Made by a program: the position numbers and the translations under genes. From the NCBI GenBank assembly GCA_949282745.1, contig CASDQM010000047.1, positions 124,001 to 188,000 on the forward strand: DNA of 64,000 nucleotides. Reading direction: 5' to 3'. Below are positions 27,013-36,301 of the stretch, piece after piece. The notes below the pieces were generated by a model, which did no database searches, had not been told where the DNA came from, and saw nothing but the letters and a program-made list of their open reading frames with translations. Positions within the stretch are counted from its first letter, which is position 1, and every line of letters begins with the position of its first letter. The DNA is from an uncultured Sutterella sp. Lineage in GTDB: Bacteria > Pseudomonadota > Gammaproteobacteria > Burkholderiales > Burkholderiaceae_F.

Positions 27013-27744
27013 ATGCGCACGCCCCTCTGGGAAAAAATCTACCGCTCCCTCGTCGAGGACATTCAACGGGGCCGCTACCCCGTCGGTTCCGTTCTCCCCA
27101 CCGAAAGCGAAATCATCGACACCTTCGGCGTGAGCCGCCACACGGCGCGCCGCGCCTACGCCGAGCTCGTGCGTCTGGGCTACGTGCGCCGCACGCCGCA
27201 CGTGGGCTCGCAGGTGATCAACACCGGCCACCTGCCGAACTTCTACTACGAAGTCGAATCCTTTTCGAACCTCGACCCCTACCACAACCTGCAGCCGCGC
27301 GAAATCCTCGCGCAGTCGCACTTTCTCTACGCGCCCGAAGAGGGCGAGAACCTGCCCTTTGCGGAAAACGAACCCGTCTGGCGCATCGACTTCGCGCGCT
27401 TCGGCCGGCAGCCCTACGAGGTCCTCGGACTCACGACCGCGTGGATGCCTTCGGAAAACGAACGCTTTCTCGAAACCATCCGCGCCGAGCCCACGGTGCC
27501 CTTGATCAATCTCCTCTGCCGGCTTCGCAACGACACCTGTCAGACGATCGATCAGTCGGTGCGCGCGAGGATCGTCACGTCCGACCTTGCGAAGACGCTT
27601 CGCACCCGCCCGGGAAGTCCCATCCTCGAAATCCTTCGCACTTTCCGCAATCCCCGCGGCGAAGTGCTCCTTTGCTCGAGGAACTACTTCAAGGGCAACA
27701 ACTTTACGCTCGACATCCGGCTCACCCGGAAGCCCTTTGCGTGA
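27013..27744 (+). CDS. GntR family regulator with UTRA domain (HutC subfamily)
   Basis: The 243-residue protein has an N-terminal GntR winged helix (about 1-70: 'LWEKIYRSLVEDIQRGRYPVGSVLPTESEIIDTFGVSRHTARRAYAELVRLGYVRRTPHVGSQV'). A ligand-binding UTRA domain follows (about 85-240: 'VWRIDFARFG', 'LGLTTAWMPSENERFL', 'QSVRARIVTSDLAKTLRTRPGSPILEILRTF'). HutC-type regulators respond to small organic acids or sugars. Placed between frdC and fumA/dcuB, it is a good candidate to control C4-acid or related genes, but its ligand is unknown. Its ribosome site GGAAG sits directly behind the frdC terminator. Confidence 0.88.
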   Translation: MRTPLWEKIYRSLVEDIQRGRYPVGSVLPTESEIIDTFGVSRHTARRAYAELVRLGYVRRTPHVGSQVINTGHLPNFYYEVESFSNLDPYHNLQPREILAQSHFLYAPEEGENLPFAENEPVWRIDFARFGRQPYEVLGLTTAWMPSENERFLETIRAEPTVPLINLLCRLRNDTCQTIDQSVRARIVTSDLAKTLRTRPGSPILEILRTFRNPRGEVLLCSRNYFKGNNFTLDIRLTRKPFA

Positions 27745-27950
27745 GAACCGTCCGCTCTCCCTTCGAAATGCAAAGATGCGCATCCTTTTTCTCCTGTGTC
27801 AACACTCGTGATTCTCTGCATTGCGAAGCTCAGGGCGAGGGCGGATAATGCATCGTTGACTTTTTTCGGGCCCCCTTTCGAGGGGCGCCTGAAAAACCAC
27901 GAGACCCAACCGCGGCGTCTGAAGACCGCCGTATCCACCCCATAACCAGA

Positions 27951-27976
27951 CCGCGCCCCGTTGCGCGGCCCTTTTT
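27951..27976 (+). other. Terminator-like hairpin in the fumarase leader
   Basis: CCGCGC/GCGCGG around a 6-base loop (27951-27968) is followed by CCCTTTTTCC, ending about 25 bases before the fumarase ATG. The preceding 200 bases after the GntR gene hold no gene; a second GCCCC/GGGGC repeat lies near 27869-27885. Confidence 0.5.
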
Positions 27977-28000
27977 CCCCTTGCAAAAAAAGGAAGAAGC

Positions 28001-29662
28001 ATGGCTCAAAATCCCGCCTTCAAGTACGCTCCGATGTTCCAGCACGGAAAGGACGAAACCGAGTACACCCTCGTTTCGAAGGACTACGTCTCGGTTTCCG
28101 AATTCGAAGGACATCCCATCCTCAAGGTTGAAGCCGAAGGCCTCACCAAGCTCATCCACCGCGCCTTCACCGACGTGAACTTCATGCTCCGCCGCTCGCA
28201 CAACGAACAGGTCGCGAAGATCCTTCACGACCCCGAAGCGAGCGACAACGACAAGTACGTCGCCCTCACGTTCCTGCGCAACGCCGAAACGGCCGCCAAG
28301 GGCGTGCTCCCCTTCTGCCAGGACACGGGCACGGCCATCATCCACGGTGAAAAGGGTCAGCACGTCTGGACGGGCTTCTGCGACGAAGAAGCCATCTCCA
28401 AGGGCGTCTACGACACGTACACCCAGGAAGCCCTGCGTTATTCGCAGAACGCTCCGCTCTCGATGTACGAAGAAGTCAACACCAAGTGCAACCTCCCCGC
28501 TCAGATCGACATCGAAGCGACGGAAGGCATGGAATACAAGTTCCTCTGCGTCGTCAAGGGCGGCGGCTCGGCCAACAAGTCCTACCTCTATCAGGAAACG
28601 AAGGCCGTCCTCAATCCGCAGAAGCTCGTGCCCTACCTCATCGACAAGATGAAGAGCCTCGGCACGGCCGCCTGCCCGCCGTACCACATCGCCTTCGTGA
28701 TCGGCGGCACCTCCGCCGAACGCACGATGCTCACGGTCAAGCTCGCTTCCTGCCACTTCTACGACGATCTGCCGACGACGGGCGACGAAACGGGCCGCGC
28801 CTTCCGCGACCTCGAGCTCGAACAGAAGCTCTTTGAAGAAGCCTGCAAGATCGGTCTCGGCGCTCAGTTCGGCGGCAAGTACATGGCCCACGACATCCGC
28901 GTCATCCGTCTGCCGCGCCACGGCGCGAGCTGCCCGATCGGCATGGGCGTCTCCTGCTCGGCCGACCGCAACGTCAAGTGCAAGATCGACCGCGACGGTC
29001 TGTGGATCGAAAAGCTCGACGACAATCCCGCGAGCCTCATCCCCGAAGAACTCCGCAAGCCCGGCGATGCGGGCGGCATCTCGATCAACCTTGATCAGCC
29101 GATGAAGGACGTTCTCGCCGAACTCTCGAAGCACCCCGTCTCCACGCGCGTCTCGCTCACGGGCACGATCATCGTCGCCCGCGACATCGCCCACGCCAAG
29201 TGGAAGGAACGCTTTGAACGCGGCGAAGGCCTGCCTGACTACCTCCTGAAGCACCCGGTCCTCTACGCGGGCCCGGCCAAGACCCCCGAAGGCTACGCCT
29301 GCGGCTCCATGGGTCCGACGACCGCCAACCGCATGGACCCCTATGTGGACCTCTTCCAGTCCCAGGGCGGCTCGATGGTCATGATCGCCAAGGGCAACCG
29401 CACCCAGGCCGTGACGGACGCCTGCCAGAAGCACGGCGGCTTCTATCTCGGCACGATCGGCGGCGTGGCGGCCGTTCTCTCGAGCGACGCCATCAAGAGC
29501 ATCGAATGCATCGAGTATCCGGAACTCGGCATGGAAGCCGTCTATCAGATCCGCGTCGAAAACTTCCCGGCCTTCATCCTGGTCGACGACAAGGGCAACG
29601 ACTTCTTCAAGCAGTTGAAGCCCTGGAAGGTTGAAGTGAAGCCCTGCTGCCAGGCCAAGTAA
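28001..29662 (+). CDS. fumA: Class I (iron-sulfur) fumarate hydratase
   Basis: This oxygen-sensitive [4Fe-4S] enzyme interconverts malate and fumarate. In an anaerobe it mainly makes fumarate for respiration. The 553-residue product fuses the alpha and beta parts, as in E. coli FumA/FumB. The cluster cysteines correspond to Cys106 ('LPFCQDTGT'), Cys225 ('TAACPPYH') and Cys319 ('GMGVSC'). The C-terminal part shows '[18 protein letters not shown]', '[25 protein letters not shown]' and 'IAKGNR'. GGAAGAAG precedes the ATG. Its strongly biased codons indicate high expression. The DcuA/DcuB carrier and a LarA homologue follow on the same strand. Confidence 0.95.
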   Translation: MAQNPAFKYAPMFQHGKDETEYTLVSKDYVSVSEFEGHPILKVEAEGLTKLIHRAFTDVNFMLRRSHNEQVAKILHDPEASDNDKYVALTFLRNAETAAKGVLPFCQDTGTAIIHGEKGQHVWTGFCDEEAISKGVYDTYTQEALRYSQNAPLSMYEEVNTKCNLPAQIDIEATEGMEYKFLCVVKGGGSANKSYLYQETKAVLNPQKLVPYLIDKMKSLGTAACPPYHIAFVIGGTSAERTMLTVKLASCHFYDDLPTTGDETGRAFRDLELEQKLFEEACKIGLGAQFGGKYMAHDIRVIRLPRHGASCPIGMGVSCSADRNVKCKIDRDGLWIEKLDDNPASLIPEELRKPGDAGGISINLDQPMKDVLAELSKHPVSTRVSLTGTIIVARDIAHAKWKERFERGEGLPDYLLKHPVLYAGPAKTPEGYACGSMGPTTANRMDPYVDLFQSQGGSMVMIAKGNRTQAVTDACQKHGGFYLGTIGGVAAVLSSDAIKSIECIEYPELGMEAVYQIRVENFPAFILVDDKGNDFFKQLKPWKVEVKPCCQAK

Positions 29663-29687
29663 CCTGACGCACCTTCGCTGAAAGTCA

Positions 29688-29720
29688 AGGCCGCCTCCGT
29701 CGAGGGGCGGCCTATTTCTT
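29688..29720 (+). terminator. Terminator of fumA
   Basis: AGGCCGCC/GGCGGCCT with a partly paired loop is followed by ATTTCTTT, 26 bases after the stop. Confidence 0.78.
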
Positions 29721-29791
29721 TCCGTGAAACAATTTTTCACACACTCGGGACCCGCTCCTCTGTAAGAGTTCGGGCTACTACCTAGGATATT

Positions 29792-29815
29792 GATCGTATT
29801 TGAATGTAAACGATC
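29792..29815. promoter_or_regulatory. Imperfect palindrome upstream of the C4-dicarboxylate carrier gene
   Basis: GATCGT (29792-29797) and ACGATC (29810-29815) form a dyad with 12 bases between, embedded in A/T-rich DNA about 150 bases before the carrier gene. It could be a regulator site; nothing assigns it to a particular protein. Confidence 0.35.
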
Positions 29816-29959
29816 GTCACCAATGCGTGAACTTTCCGTTTTTCGTCAAAGAACGTTCAAATTTTCGGGAAAAGCGCCGGCGAAACGTAGAGAATTAGCT
29901 GTCCTTGTGTTTCTTACACCTCAAACCTTAACCAACCATCACTCTAGAGAAGAACCAAA

Positions 29960-31312
29960 ATGGCACTCGGTTTAGACTTTTGGATCCAACTCTTGGTCGT
30001 GCTTGCGGCGCTCTTTTACGGCGCCCGTAAAGGCGGCATGGGCCTCGGCCTCATCGGCGGTATCGGCCTGATCGTCCTCATCTTCGGCTTCGGCCTCAAG
30101 CCGGGCAAGCCCCCGGTCGACGTGATTCTCACGATTCTCGCCGTGGTGTGCGCTTCGGCCACCCTGCAGGCCGCCGGCGGTCTCGACTGCCTGCTGCAGA
30201 TCGCGGAAAAGATGCTCCGTCGTCATCCGCGCTTCGTCTGCTACCTCGCTCCGTACATCTGCTGGTTCCTGACGGTTCTCTGCGGTACGGGTCACGTCGT
30301 CTACACGATGCTCCCGATTATCTATGACGTGGCCATCAAGAACGGCGTCCGTCCGGAACGTCCGCTTGCCGCCTCCACCATTTCCGCTCAGATGGGCGTG
30401 ATCTGCTCGCCGGCCGCCGTGGCCGCCGTCTCGATGATCGCTCTTCTTGACGGCTATGAAGTCGGCGGTCAGCCCTTCGGCTTCACGCAGCTCTTCGCCA
30501 TCGTGATCCCGTCGGCCATCGTCGGTATCTTCGCTCTCGCCACGTTCTCGCTCTTCCGCGGCAAGGACCTCGACAAGGACGAAGCCTTCCAGGAACTCAT
30601 CAAGGATCCGGAACAGCGCAAGTACATCTACGGCGAAACGACGACCCTCATCGGCATCAAGTTCCGTCCCGAACAGTGGGCTTCGCTCTACATCTTCCTC
30701 GGCACCGTGGCTGTGGTTGCTCTGCTCGGCATGTTCCCGTCGCTGCGCCCCGCTTCCGGCGGCAAGGCCCTCTCGATGACGCTCGCCATTCAGATGTTCA
30801 TGCTGACGGCCGGCGCCCTCATGGTCATGTTCTGCAAGACGAAGGCTTCCGCCGTCGCCAAGACCGCCGTGTTCAACGCCGGTATGGTCGCCATCGTGGC
30901 CGTGTACGGTGTGGCTTGGATGGCCGACACGATGTTTGCCGCCCACTTGGCCAACCTGAAGGAAATCCTCACCGAATGGGTTCGTGAAGCGCCGTGGACC
31001 TACGCCATCGTGCTGCTCCTCGTTTCGAAGCTCGTGAACTCCCAGGCCGCCGCCGTCGCGACGATCGTTCCGGTCGCCCTCGCCATCGGCACGCCTCCGG
31101 GCCTCGTGGTTGCCTTCTCGTCGGCCTGCTACGGCTACTACATCCTGCCGACCTACCCGTCCGACCTGGCCGCCATTCAGTTTGACCGTTCCGGCACGAC
31201 CCACATCGGCCGCTTCGTGATCAACCACTCCTTCATCGCTCCGGGCTTGATCGGCGTCATCACCGCCTCGCTCGTGGGCTACATCCTCGGCATGGTCTAC
31301 GGTTACATCTGA
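29960..31312 (+). CDS. Anaerobic C4-dicarboxylate carrier, DcuA/DcuB family
   Basis: The family exchanges external fumarate, malate or aspartate for internal succinate during fumarate respiration. The 450-residue product is almost wholly membrane-embedded, with some 10-12 hydrophobic segments. It shows family stretches '[22 protein letters not shown]', '[22 protein letters not shown]', '[38 protein letters not shown]' and '[26 protein letters not shown]'. It resembles DcuB somewhat more than DcuA by eye, but I cannot separate them firmly. AGAGAAG precedes ATG 29960. Confidence 0.93.
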   Translation: MALGLDFWIQLLVVLAALFYGARKGGMGLGLIGGIGLIVLIFGFGLKPGKPPVDVILTILAVVCASATLQAAGGLDCLLQIAEKMLRRHPRFVCYLAPYICWFLTVLCGTGHVVYTMLPIIYDVAIKNGVRPERPLAASTISAQMGVICSPAAVAAVSMIALLDGYEVGGQPFGFTQLFAIVIPSAIVGIFALATFSLFRGKDLDKDEAFQELIKDPEQRKYIYGETTTLIGIKFRPEQWASLYIFLGTVAVVALLGMFPSLRPASGGKALSMTLAIQMFMLTAGALMVMFCKTKASAVAKTAVFNAGMVAIVAVYGVAWMADTMFAAHLANLKEILTEWVREAPWTYAIVLLLVSKLVNSQAAAVATIVPVALAIGTPPGLVVAFSSACYGYYILPTYPSDLAAIQFDRSGTTHIGRFVINHSFIAPGLIGVITASLVGYILGMVYGYI

Positions 31313-31324
31313 TTCTGAAATCAA

Positions 31325-31402
31325 CCGGCGGCTCCGGTCGCCGGCGTAACCCAGATCTCATAAGGACCTCCTGCCGCACGTCGAGCTTTCGAAGTGCGGC
31401 AG
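31325..31402 (+). other. Two hairpins between the carrier and the LarA-like gene
   Basis: CCGGCG/CGCCGG (31325-31344) and CTGCCGCAC/GTGCGGCAG (31371-31402, with an inner TCGA/TCGA stem) fill most of the 111-base gap. The second is followed by TTTCATATT. Neither has a full U tract, so expression of the downstream gene by read-through is plausible. Confidence 0.55.
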
Positions 31403-31423
31403 TTTCATATTCACTGCCTCATC

Positions 31424-32704
31424 ATGTCGATCCGCACCTTTGACTTTGCCTACGGCCGCGGCCGCAAGACCTTCGAACTCGACGACGAACTCATCCTCAA
31501 GGAAGTCCGCACGGAAACCTTCCCCGTCATGGAAAACGTCGCCGAAGGCGTCCTCGAAGCCATCCATCACCCGATCGGCCTTCCTTCGATCGCGGAAATC
31601 GTCAAGCCCGGCGACACCGTCGCCTTCATCTGCAACGACCCGACGCGCGTCGCGAACAGCTTCGACTTCATGCCCGTGCTCGTGAACGAAATGAACCGCT
31701 TGGGCGTCCCCGACGAAAACATGAAGATCGTCTTCGCGCTCGGCACGCACCGCGAAATGTCGCACGAGGAAATGGTCGAGCAGGTGGGCGAAGACGTCGC
31801 CTCGCGCCTTCGCATGTTCAATTCCATCGCCACGAAGTCGGAAGACTTCGAATACTTCGGCGACACCTCCCGCGGCACCCCCGTCTGGATTCACAAGGAA
31901 CTCTGCAACGTCGACCACGTGATCCTCACCGGGACGATCGTGCACCACTACTTCTCGGGCTACGGCGGCGGCCGCAAGGCGATTCTCCCGGGCTGCGCCG
32001 CCATGGAGACCGTCCGCGTCAACCACAGCTTCATGCTCGACGAAAAGGCCGGTCTCGGCATCACGACGGGGAATCCCTGCTACGAAGACCAGATGGAAGG
32101 GGTCGCGCTCTTTGCGAAGGGCCGCTCGCTCTTCCTCTTCAACGCGATTCTCAACGCCAAGCACGAGTTCCTTCGCATGTTTGCGGGCGACTACGTCGCC
32201 GCCCACAACGAAGCCTGCCGCTTCGTCGACCAGGTCTACGGCTGCGAAATCCCGCACGAAGCCGACCTCGTCGTCGCCTCCTGCGGCGGCTACCCGAAGG
32301 ACATCAACGTCTATCAGATGCAAAAGACGATGGACAACGCGGCCTGCGCCGTCAAGAAGGGCGGCGTCGTGATTCTCTTTGCCGACTGCGAGGAAGGTTC
32401 GGGCTCGGCCGTTCTCGAAGAGACCTTCCGCCGTCTCAAGACCCCGGAAGCGATCAAGAAGGAACTCGAAGAAAACTTCCGCATCGGCGCGAACAAGGCC
32501 TTCGCCATCACGCGTCCGCTCTCGAAGGCGCGCTTCATTCTCGTTTCGCGCCTCGACCGCACGCTCGCGCACGAGATGCTCTTCACCGCGGCGGTCGACA
32601 CCCCCGAAGAGGCCTTTGCGCTCGCGAAGACCTATGTGGGCGAACGTCCCTCGGTCATCCTGATGCCTGAAGGCAGCCTCACGGTTCCGCGCGTCGCCGC
32701 GTAA
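31424..32704 (+). CDS. LarA-family nickel-pincer 2-hydroxyacid racemase homologue
   Basis: LarA enzymes racemise or epimerise 2-hydroxyacids using a nickel-pincer nucleotide bound to a lysine. The 426-residue product keeps every residue known to matter in Lactobacillus plantarum LarA, offset by zero or one. These are Asp72 and Arg75 ('NDPTR'), His109 ('LGTHREM'), His175 ('VHHYFSGY'), Lys185 ('GGGRKAILPG'), His201 ('VRVNH') and the later 'GGYPKDINVYQMQK'. The family includes racemases for lactate, malate and other acids. Next to fumarase and a C4 carrier, malate is the obvious candidate substrate (inference). No larB, larC or larE gene is in the window. I chose ATG 31424; a GTG at 31394 is possible. 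Confidence 0.88.
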   Translation: MSIRTFDFAYGRGRKTFELDDELILKEVRTETFPVMENVAEGVLEAIHHPIGLPSIAEIVKPGDTVAFICNDPTRVANSFDFMPVLVNEMNRLGVPDENMKIVFALGTHREMSHEEMVEQVGEDVASRLRMFNSIATKSEDFEYFGDTSRGTPVWIHKELCNVDHVILTGTIVHHYFSGYGGGRKAILPGCAAMETVRVNHSFMLDEKAGLGITTGNPCYEDQMEGVALFAKGRSLFLFNAILNAKHEFLRMFAGDYVAAHNEACRFVDQVYGCEIPHEADLVVASCGGYPKDINVYQMQKTMDNAACAVKKGGVVILFADCEEGSGSAVLEETFRRLKTPEAIKKELEENFRIGANKAFAITRPLSKARFILVSRLDRTLAHEMLFTAAVDTPEEAFALAKTYVGERPSVILMPEGSLTVPRVAA

Positions 32705-32726
32705 TCGTTCGGTTTCTCACCAGACG

Positions 32727-32765
32727 AAAACTCCCCGTCGGGTTTCGGCCCTTCGGGGAGTCGTC
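32727..32765. terminator. Bidirectional terminator between convergent genes
   Basis: ACTCCCCG (32730-32737) pairs with CGGGGAGT (32754-32761). On the minus strand it is followed by TTTTCG, which suits the regulator gene that ends at 32787. Confidence 0.7.
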
Positions 32766-32786
32766 GTTTGTGGGTTGCGCCGGAAG

Positions 32787-33476
32787 TCAACGAAGCGCCG
32801 GGAGACGTCCCGCCGTCTTCTCGGCGAGCCTCAGCTCTTCAATGGCCGCGATCACCGATTCGCGCGTGAAGCCCGCGCGAAGAAGCGCCTTTTTCGCCTC
32901 GCTTCGCGCGTCGCGAACGCTTCGCACGACGCGCGAGAGACGGTCCGCCGTCTCGGCGTCGGAGTCGCCCGCAAGCGGTCCGACAAGCGATGCGTAGGCC
33001 GTGTCGGAGAGCCCTTCAAAGAGGCTCAAAAGCGACGCGTGCTTCGCGCGAAGCCCTTCATACTCGACGAGCGCCCGGCGGACGGTTTCCCCTTCCTCGA
33101 GGCGCCCCTCGCGCAGGACCCGCTCGAGCATTTCGGGGAGCCCCGCCACGTCGCTCGTACGCTCGACGTACCCGCAGGCGCCCCGTTGGAGAAGACTCCT
33201 CACGAAGGCGGGATTCACGTCGGGCTCGAGCGCGAGGAGAACCTTCACGCCCGCGCGCTCGCGCGCGGCCGCAAGCCACGCGTACGGGTCGAACGCCTCC
33301 CGATCGACGGGGAGCACGAGAACGGAGGGCCGAAGACTCCACTCGAGTCTCGCTTCAGCCGCGTTTCGGGCGCGCCCCACCGAGAAGCGTCCGTCCGCCT
33401 CGAGGACCGACACGGCCCCCGCGCGCAGGATTTCGTCGCTCTCGAGAAGGAGTACGGAGGTCTTCGGCTTACGCAT
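32787..33476 (-). CDS. Degenerate NarL-type response regulator (pseudo-receiver)
   Basis: The 229-residue product has a receiver-like N-terminus ('SVLLLESDEILRAGAVSVLEADGRF') and a C-terminal region that follows the spacing of a LuxR helix-turn-helix ('LSDTAYASLVGPLAGDSDAETADRLSRVVRSVRDARSEAKKALLRAGF'). The phospho-acceptor position is Pro56 instead of aspartate ('PSVLVLPVD'). The conserved lysine region reads GYVERTSD. The output helix lacks the usual TVxxH residues. It is therefore probably not a phosphorylation-controlled regulator. Its start overlaps the amidohydrolase stop by 8 bases, so it is the second gene of that operon. Confidence 0.65.
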   Translation of the reverse strand: MRKPKTSVLLLESDEILRAGAVSVLEADGRFSVGRARNAAEARLEWSLRPSVLVLPVDREAFDPYAWLAAARERAGVKVLLALEPDVNPAFVRSLLQRGACGYVERTSDVAGLPEMLERVLREGRLEEGETVRRALVEYEGLRAKHASLLSLFEGLSDTAYASLVGPLAGDSDAETADRLSRVVRSVRDARSEAKKALLRAGFTRESVIAAIEELRLAEKTAGRLPALR

Positions 33477-34728
33477 AGCGCAGCACGGTTTCCGTGAGGA
33501 GCGCCGCGCCCGTCATGAAGTCGTCGAGTTCCATCGCTTCGTCGGGGTTGTGGGAACCATGCTGATTGGCGATGAAGATCATCGCCGCGGGAATGCCCGC
33601 GTTGGCGAAGACGGCCGAGTCGTGCCCCGCGCCCGAGGCGATCGGCATCACGGGGATGCCCGCTTCGCGGGCCGCCGCGTGGAGGCGTTCGGACACTTCG
33701 TCGGAGAGCACGGCGGGCGCCGTGTAGAGGGCGTCGTCAAAGACGAAGCGCACGCCGCGCGCGGCTTCGAGCTTCTTGGCTTCCGCTTCGAGGCGGGCAT
33801 GGAATTCGTCGAGCGTTTCCTTCTTGAGGCTTCGCATGTCGATCGTGAAGCGCACTTCGCCCGGGATCACCGAGATCGCGGCCGTTTCGCCCGTCTTCAG
33901 AACGCCCACGGTGAAGACGAGGTCCTTCCCGGCGGCCAGGAATTCGTCCCAGGCGGCGTCCATTTCGGCAAAGAGGTGCGCGGCGGCCATCACCGCGTCG
34001 TGGCGGTATTCCTTGTTGACGGCCCCCGAGTGGGCGGTTTCGCCGAGGCACACGACGTTCTTGTGGCGGATGTTCCCGCGGATCCCCGTGACGACGCCCA
34101 CGCGCGGCGATTCGCGGCTTGTGAGCGTCGGGCCCTGTTCGATGTGGAGTTCCACGAAGGCGCCGATTTTCTTCACGTTGACGACGGGTTCGCCCGTCGT
34201 GAGGCGTTCGGGATCGACCCCGGTCGAGCGGATCGCGTCGGCAAGCGTCCCCGCTTCCGTACGATGGCGAAGCGCAAGGTCGGAAGTCTTCAAGCGGCCG
34301 AGCATCCCGAGCGAGCCCACGTAGGCCTTCCCGAAGAAGGAACTTTCTTCGCAGCGCATCATGAGGACGCGGTAGTCGACCGCGGGGACGACGCCTTCGT
34401 CGTGCATGTGCTTCGCGGCGACAAGCGCCGCGACGACGCCCGCGAGACCGTCGAAGTTGCCGCCCTGCGGAACGCTGTCGACGTGGCTTCCGGCCACGAA
34501 GGCCGGACGCGTCGAATCGCGCCCCTTCATCGTCATCCAGACGTTCCCCGCCGCATCGGTTTCGATTTCCAGACCGAGCTTGCGGCCTTCGTCCTTCAGA
34601 AATTCGAGGACCTTCGTTTCCACGGGACCGTAACCCTGACGGGTCACGCCGCGCACGTCCGCGCTCATTTCGCGGACCGTGTCGAAGAGTCGACGGGCAA
34701 AATCCTTGACTTCGGCAGAAAGCGCCAT
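33469..34728 (-). CDS. M20 amidohydrolase, N-carbamoyl-L-amino-acid hydrolase/allantoate amidohydrolase type
   Basis: The 419-residue binuclear metal hydrolase shows 'GYGPVETKVLEFLKDEGRKLG', 'AGSHVDSVPQGGNFDGLAGVVAAL', 'RCEESSFFGKAYVGSLGMLG' and 'AFVELHIEQGPTL'. It also has the dimer-domain 'CLGETAHSGAVNKEYRHDAVMAA' and 'ASGAGHDSAVFANAGIPAAMIFI'. Members cleave N-carbamoyl amino acids, allantoate or ureidoglycine; no pyrimidine- or purine-degradation genes nearby settle which. ATG 34728 has AAGGAGAT upstream. It is divergent from the AbgA-like gene across 219 bases. Confidence 0.87.
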   Translation of the reverse strand: MALSAEVKDFARRLFDTVREMSADVRGVTRQGYGPVETKVLEFLKDEGRKLGLEIETDAAGNVWMTMKGRDSTRPAFVAGSHVDSVPQGGNFDGLAGVVAALVAAKHMHDEGVVPAVDYRVLMMRCEESSFFGKAYVGSLGMLGRLKTSDLALRHRTEAGTLADAIRSTGVDPERLTTGEPVVNVKKIGAFVELHIEQGPTLTSRESPRVGVVTGIRGNIRHKNVVCLGETAHSGAVNKEYRHDAVMAAAHLFAEMDAAWDEFLAAGKDLVFTVGVLKTGETAAISVIPGEVRFTIDMRSLKKETLDEFHARLEAEAKKLEAARGVRFVFDDALYTAPAVLSDEVSERLHAAAREAGIPVMPIASGAGHDSAVFANAGIPAAMIFIANQHGSHNPDEAMELDDFMTGAALLTETVLRYA

Positions 34729-34862
34729 TTGTGCATCTCCTTCGTTTGATTCGGGCCCGAAGGGCCCCGTTTTTCGCAAGCCTAATCCTACGGGAAAAAC
34801 GCTCTGTTGGCGAGTGTCGAATGCCCGAGGAAAGTCTTATAGAAGACCCAAAACTTTCCCTG

Positions 34863-34891
34863 ATGACATTCCCGAACGATGCGCCTATAGT
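34863..34891 (+). promoter_or_regulatory. Sigma-70 promoter of the AbgA-like gene
   Basis: ATGACA (34863-34868) and TATAGT (34886-34891) are separated by 17 bp, one mismatch from consensus each. The leader is about 50 bases and carries the ribosome site TAGGAGA. Confidence 0.65.
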
Positions 34892-34947
34892 GTGCTCGAC
34901 ACGGGCGCTCTTTGCGCCCACCCATCCCTTTAGGAGACGCTGAAAAA

Positions 34948-36225
34948 ATGGCCTCTACTTGCGCTTACAACGATCAACTCATCGAAATTCGCCGTCATCT
35001 TCACACCATGCCGGAAGAAGGCTGGAGCGAATTCCGCACCACCGCCTTCATCATCGAAACGCTTCGTTCCTACGGCTACGAAGTCCTCACGGGCAAGAAG
35101 GTGATCAATCCCGACAACTGCCTCGGTCGTTCGCAGAAGGTCGTTGACGCCGGCATCGCCTATGCGCGCGAAAACGGCGTTTCCGAAGAACTCCTCGCCG
35201 AAATGGACGGCCTCACGGGTTGCGTCGGCGTGCTCGACACGGGCCGTCCCGGCCCCACGCTCGCCGTTCGCTTCGACATCGACTGCGTGCCCGTCACCGA
35301 ATCGACCGACGCCGACCACATTCCCGCCAAGGAAGGCTTCATCTCGACCCGTCCGGGCCTGATGCACGCCTGCGGTCACGACGCCCACACCTCGACGGGC
35401 CTTGCGCTCGCCCACTGGGTCGCCGACCACAAGGATGAACTGAAGGGCCGCTTCAAGATCCTCTTCCAGCCCGCCGAAGAAGGCGTGCGCGGTGCCGCCG
35501 GCATGGCCGCCTCGGGCATCGTCGACGACGCCGACTACTTCCTCGCCGCTCACGTCGCCATGATGTGCAAGTCGGGCGAAGTCTCGATCCGTCCGTACGG
35601 CTTCCTCTGCACGACGAAGCTCGACGTCACCTTCAAGGGCCGTCCCGCCCACGCGGGCGTCGAACCCAACGCCGGCCGCAACGCGCTCGCCTGCGCCGCC
35701 AACGCCGTCGTTCAACTCCTCGGCATCGCCCGCCACGGCTCCGGCATGACCCGCATCAACGTCGGCCAGATGATCGCCGGCGAAGGCCGCAACGTCATCC
35801 CCTCGAACGCGCTCCTCAAGATGGAAGTCCGCGGCGAAACGGGTGAAATCAACCAGTACATGTACGACTCGGCCGTCGCCATCATCGAAGGCTGCGCCAA
35901 GGCTCAGGGCTGCGAATACCACATCGAAAAGATGGGCGAAGCCGTCGACCTCACGAACGACGACGAACTCGTCGACGTGCTGCGCGAAGCCGCGGGCGCC
36001 GTCGAAGGCATCAACGTGCGCGAAGACGCCATGAATTTCGGCGGCTCCGAAGACGCCACGATCATCGCCCGCCGCGTGCAGGCGCACGGCGGGAAGGCCG
36101 CCTTCTTCGTGCTCGGCGCCGACCGTCCGTCGGGCCATCACACCGCCAAGTTCGACATCGACGAAAACGCCGTCAAGCAGGGCCTCAACGTCTGGGCCAA
36201 CGCCGTTGAACGCGTGCTCGGCTGA
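34948..36225 (+). CDS. abgA: AbgA-like M20 amidohydrolase
   Basis: AbgA with AbgB hydrolyses p-aminobenzoyl-glutamate, a folate breakdown product. The 425-residue product follows E. coli AbgA closely: '[21 protein letters not shown]', '[18 protein letters not shown]', '[20 protein letters not shown]', '[17 protein letters not shown]', '[17 protein letters not shown]', '[27 protein letters not shown]' and '[13 protein letters not shown]'. The second subunit abgB and the transporter abgT are not present. The enzyme may therefore be homomeric or act on another N-acyl amino acid. Confidence 0.85.
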   Translation: MASTCAYNDQLIEIRRHLHTMPEEGWSEFRTTAFIIETLRSYGYEVLTGKKVINPDNCLGRSQKVVDAGIAYARENGVSEELLAEMDGLTGCVGVLDTGRPGPTLAVRFDIDCVPVTESTDADHIPAKEGFISTRPGLMHACGHDAHTSTGLALAHWVADHKDELKGRFKILFQPAEEGVRGAAGMAASGIVDDADYFLAAHVAMMCKSGEVSIRPYGFLCTTKLDVTFKGRPAHAGVEPNAGRNALACAANAVVQLLGIARHGSGMTRINVGQMIAGEGRNVIPSNALLKMEVRGETGEINQYMYDSAVAIIEGCAKAQGCEYHIEKMGEAVDLTNDDELVDVLREAAGAVEGINVREDAMNFGGSEDATIIARRVQAHGGKAAFFVLGADRPSGHHTAKFDIDENAVKQGLNVWANAVERVLG

Positions 36226-36245
36226 TAAGCTTCTTTTCTCAAGCG

Positions 36246-36283
36246 AAGCCGAAGCCCTCATCCGCAGGGCTTCGGCTTTTTTC
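36246..36283 (+). terminator. Terminator of the AbgA-like gene
   Basis: AAGCCGAAGCCCT-type 12-13 bp stem (36246-36258/36266-36278) with a 7-base loop is followed by TTTTTT. Confidence 0.88.
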
Positions 36284-36301
36284 GTCCCCCTCTTTTTGCG
36301 C

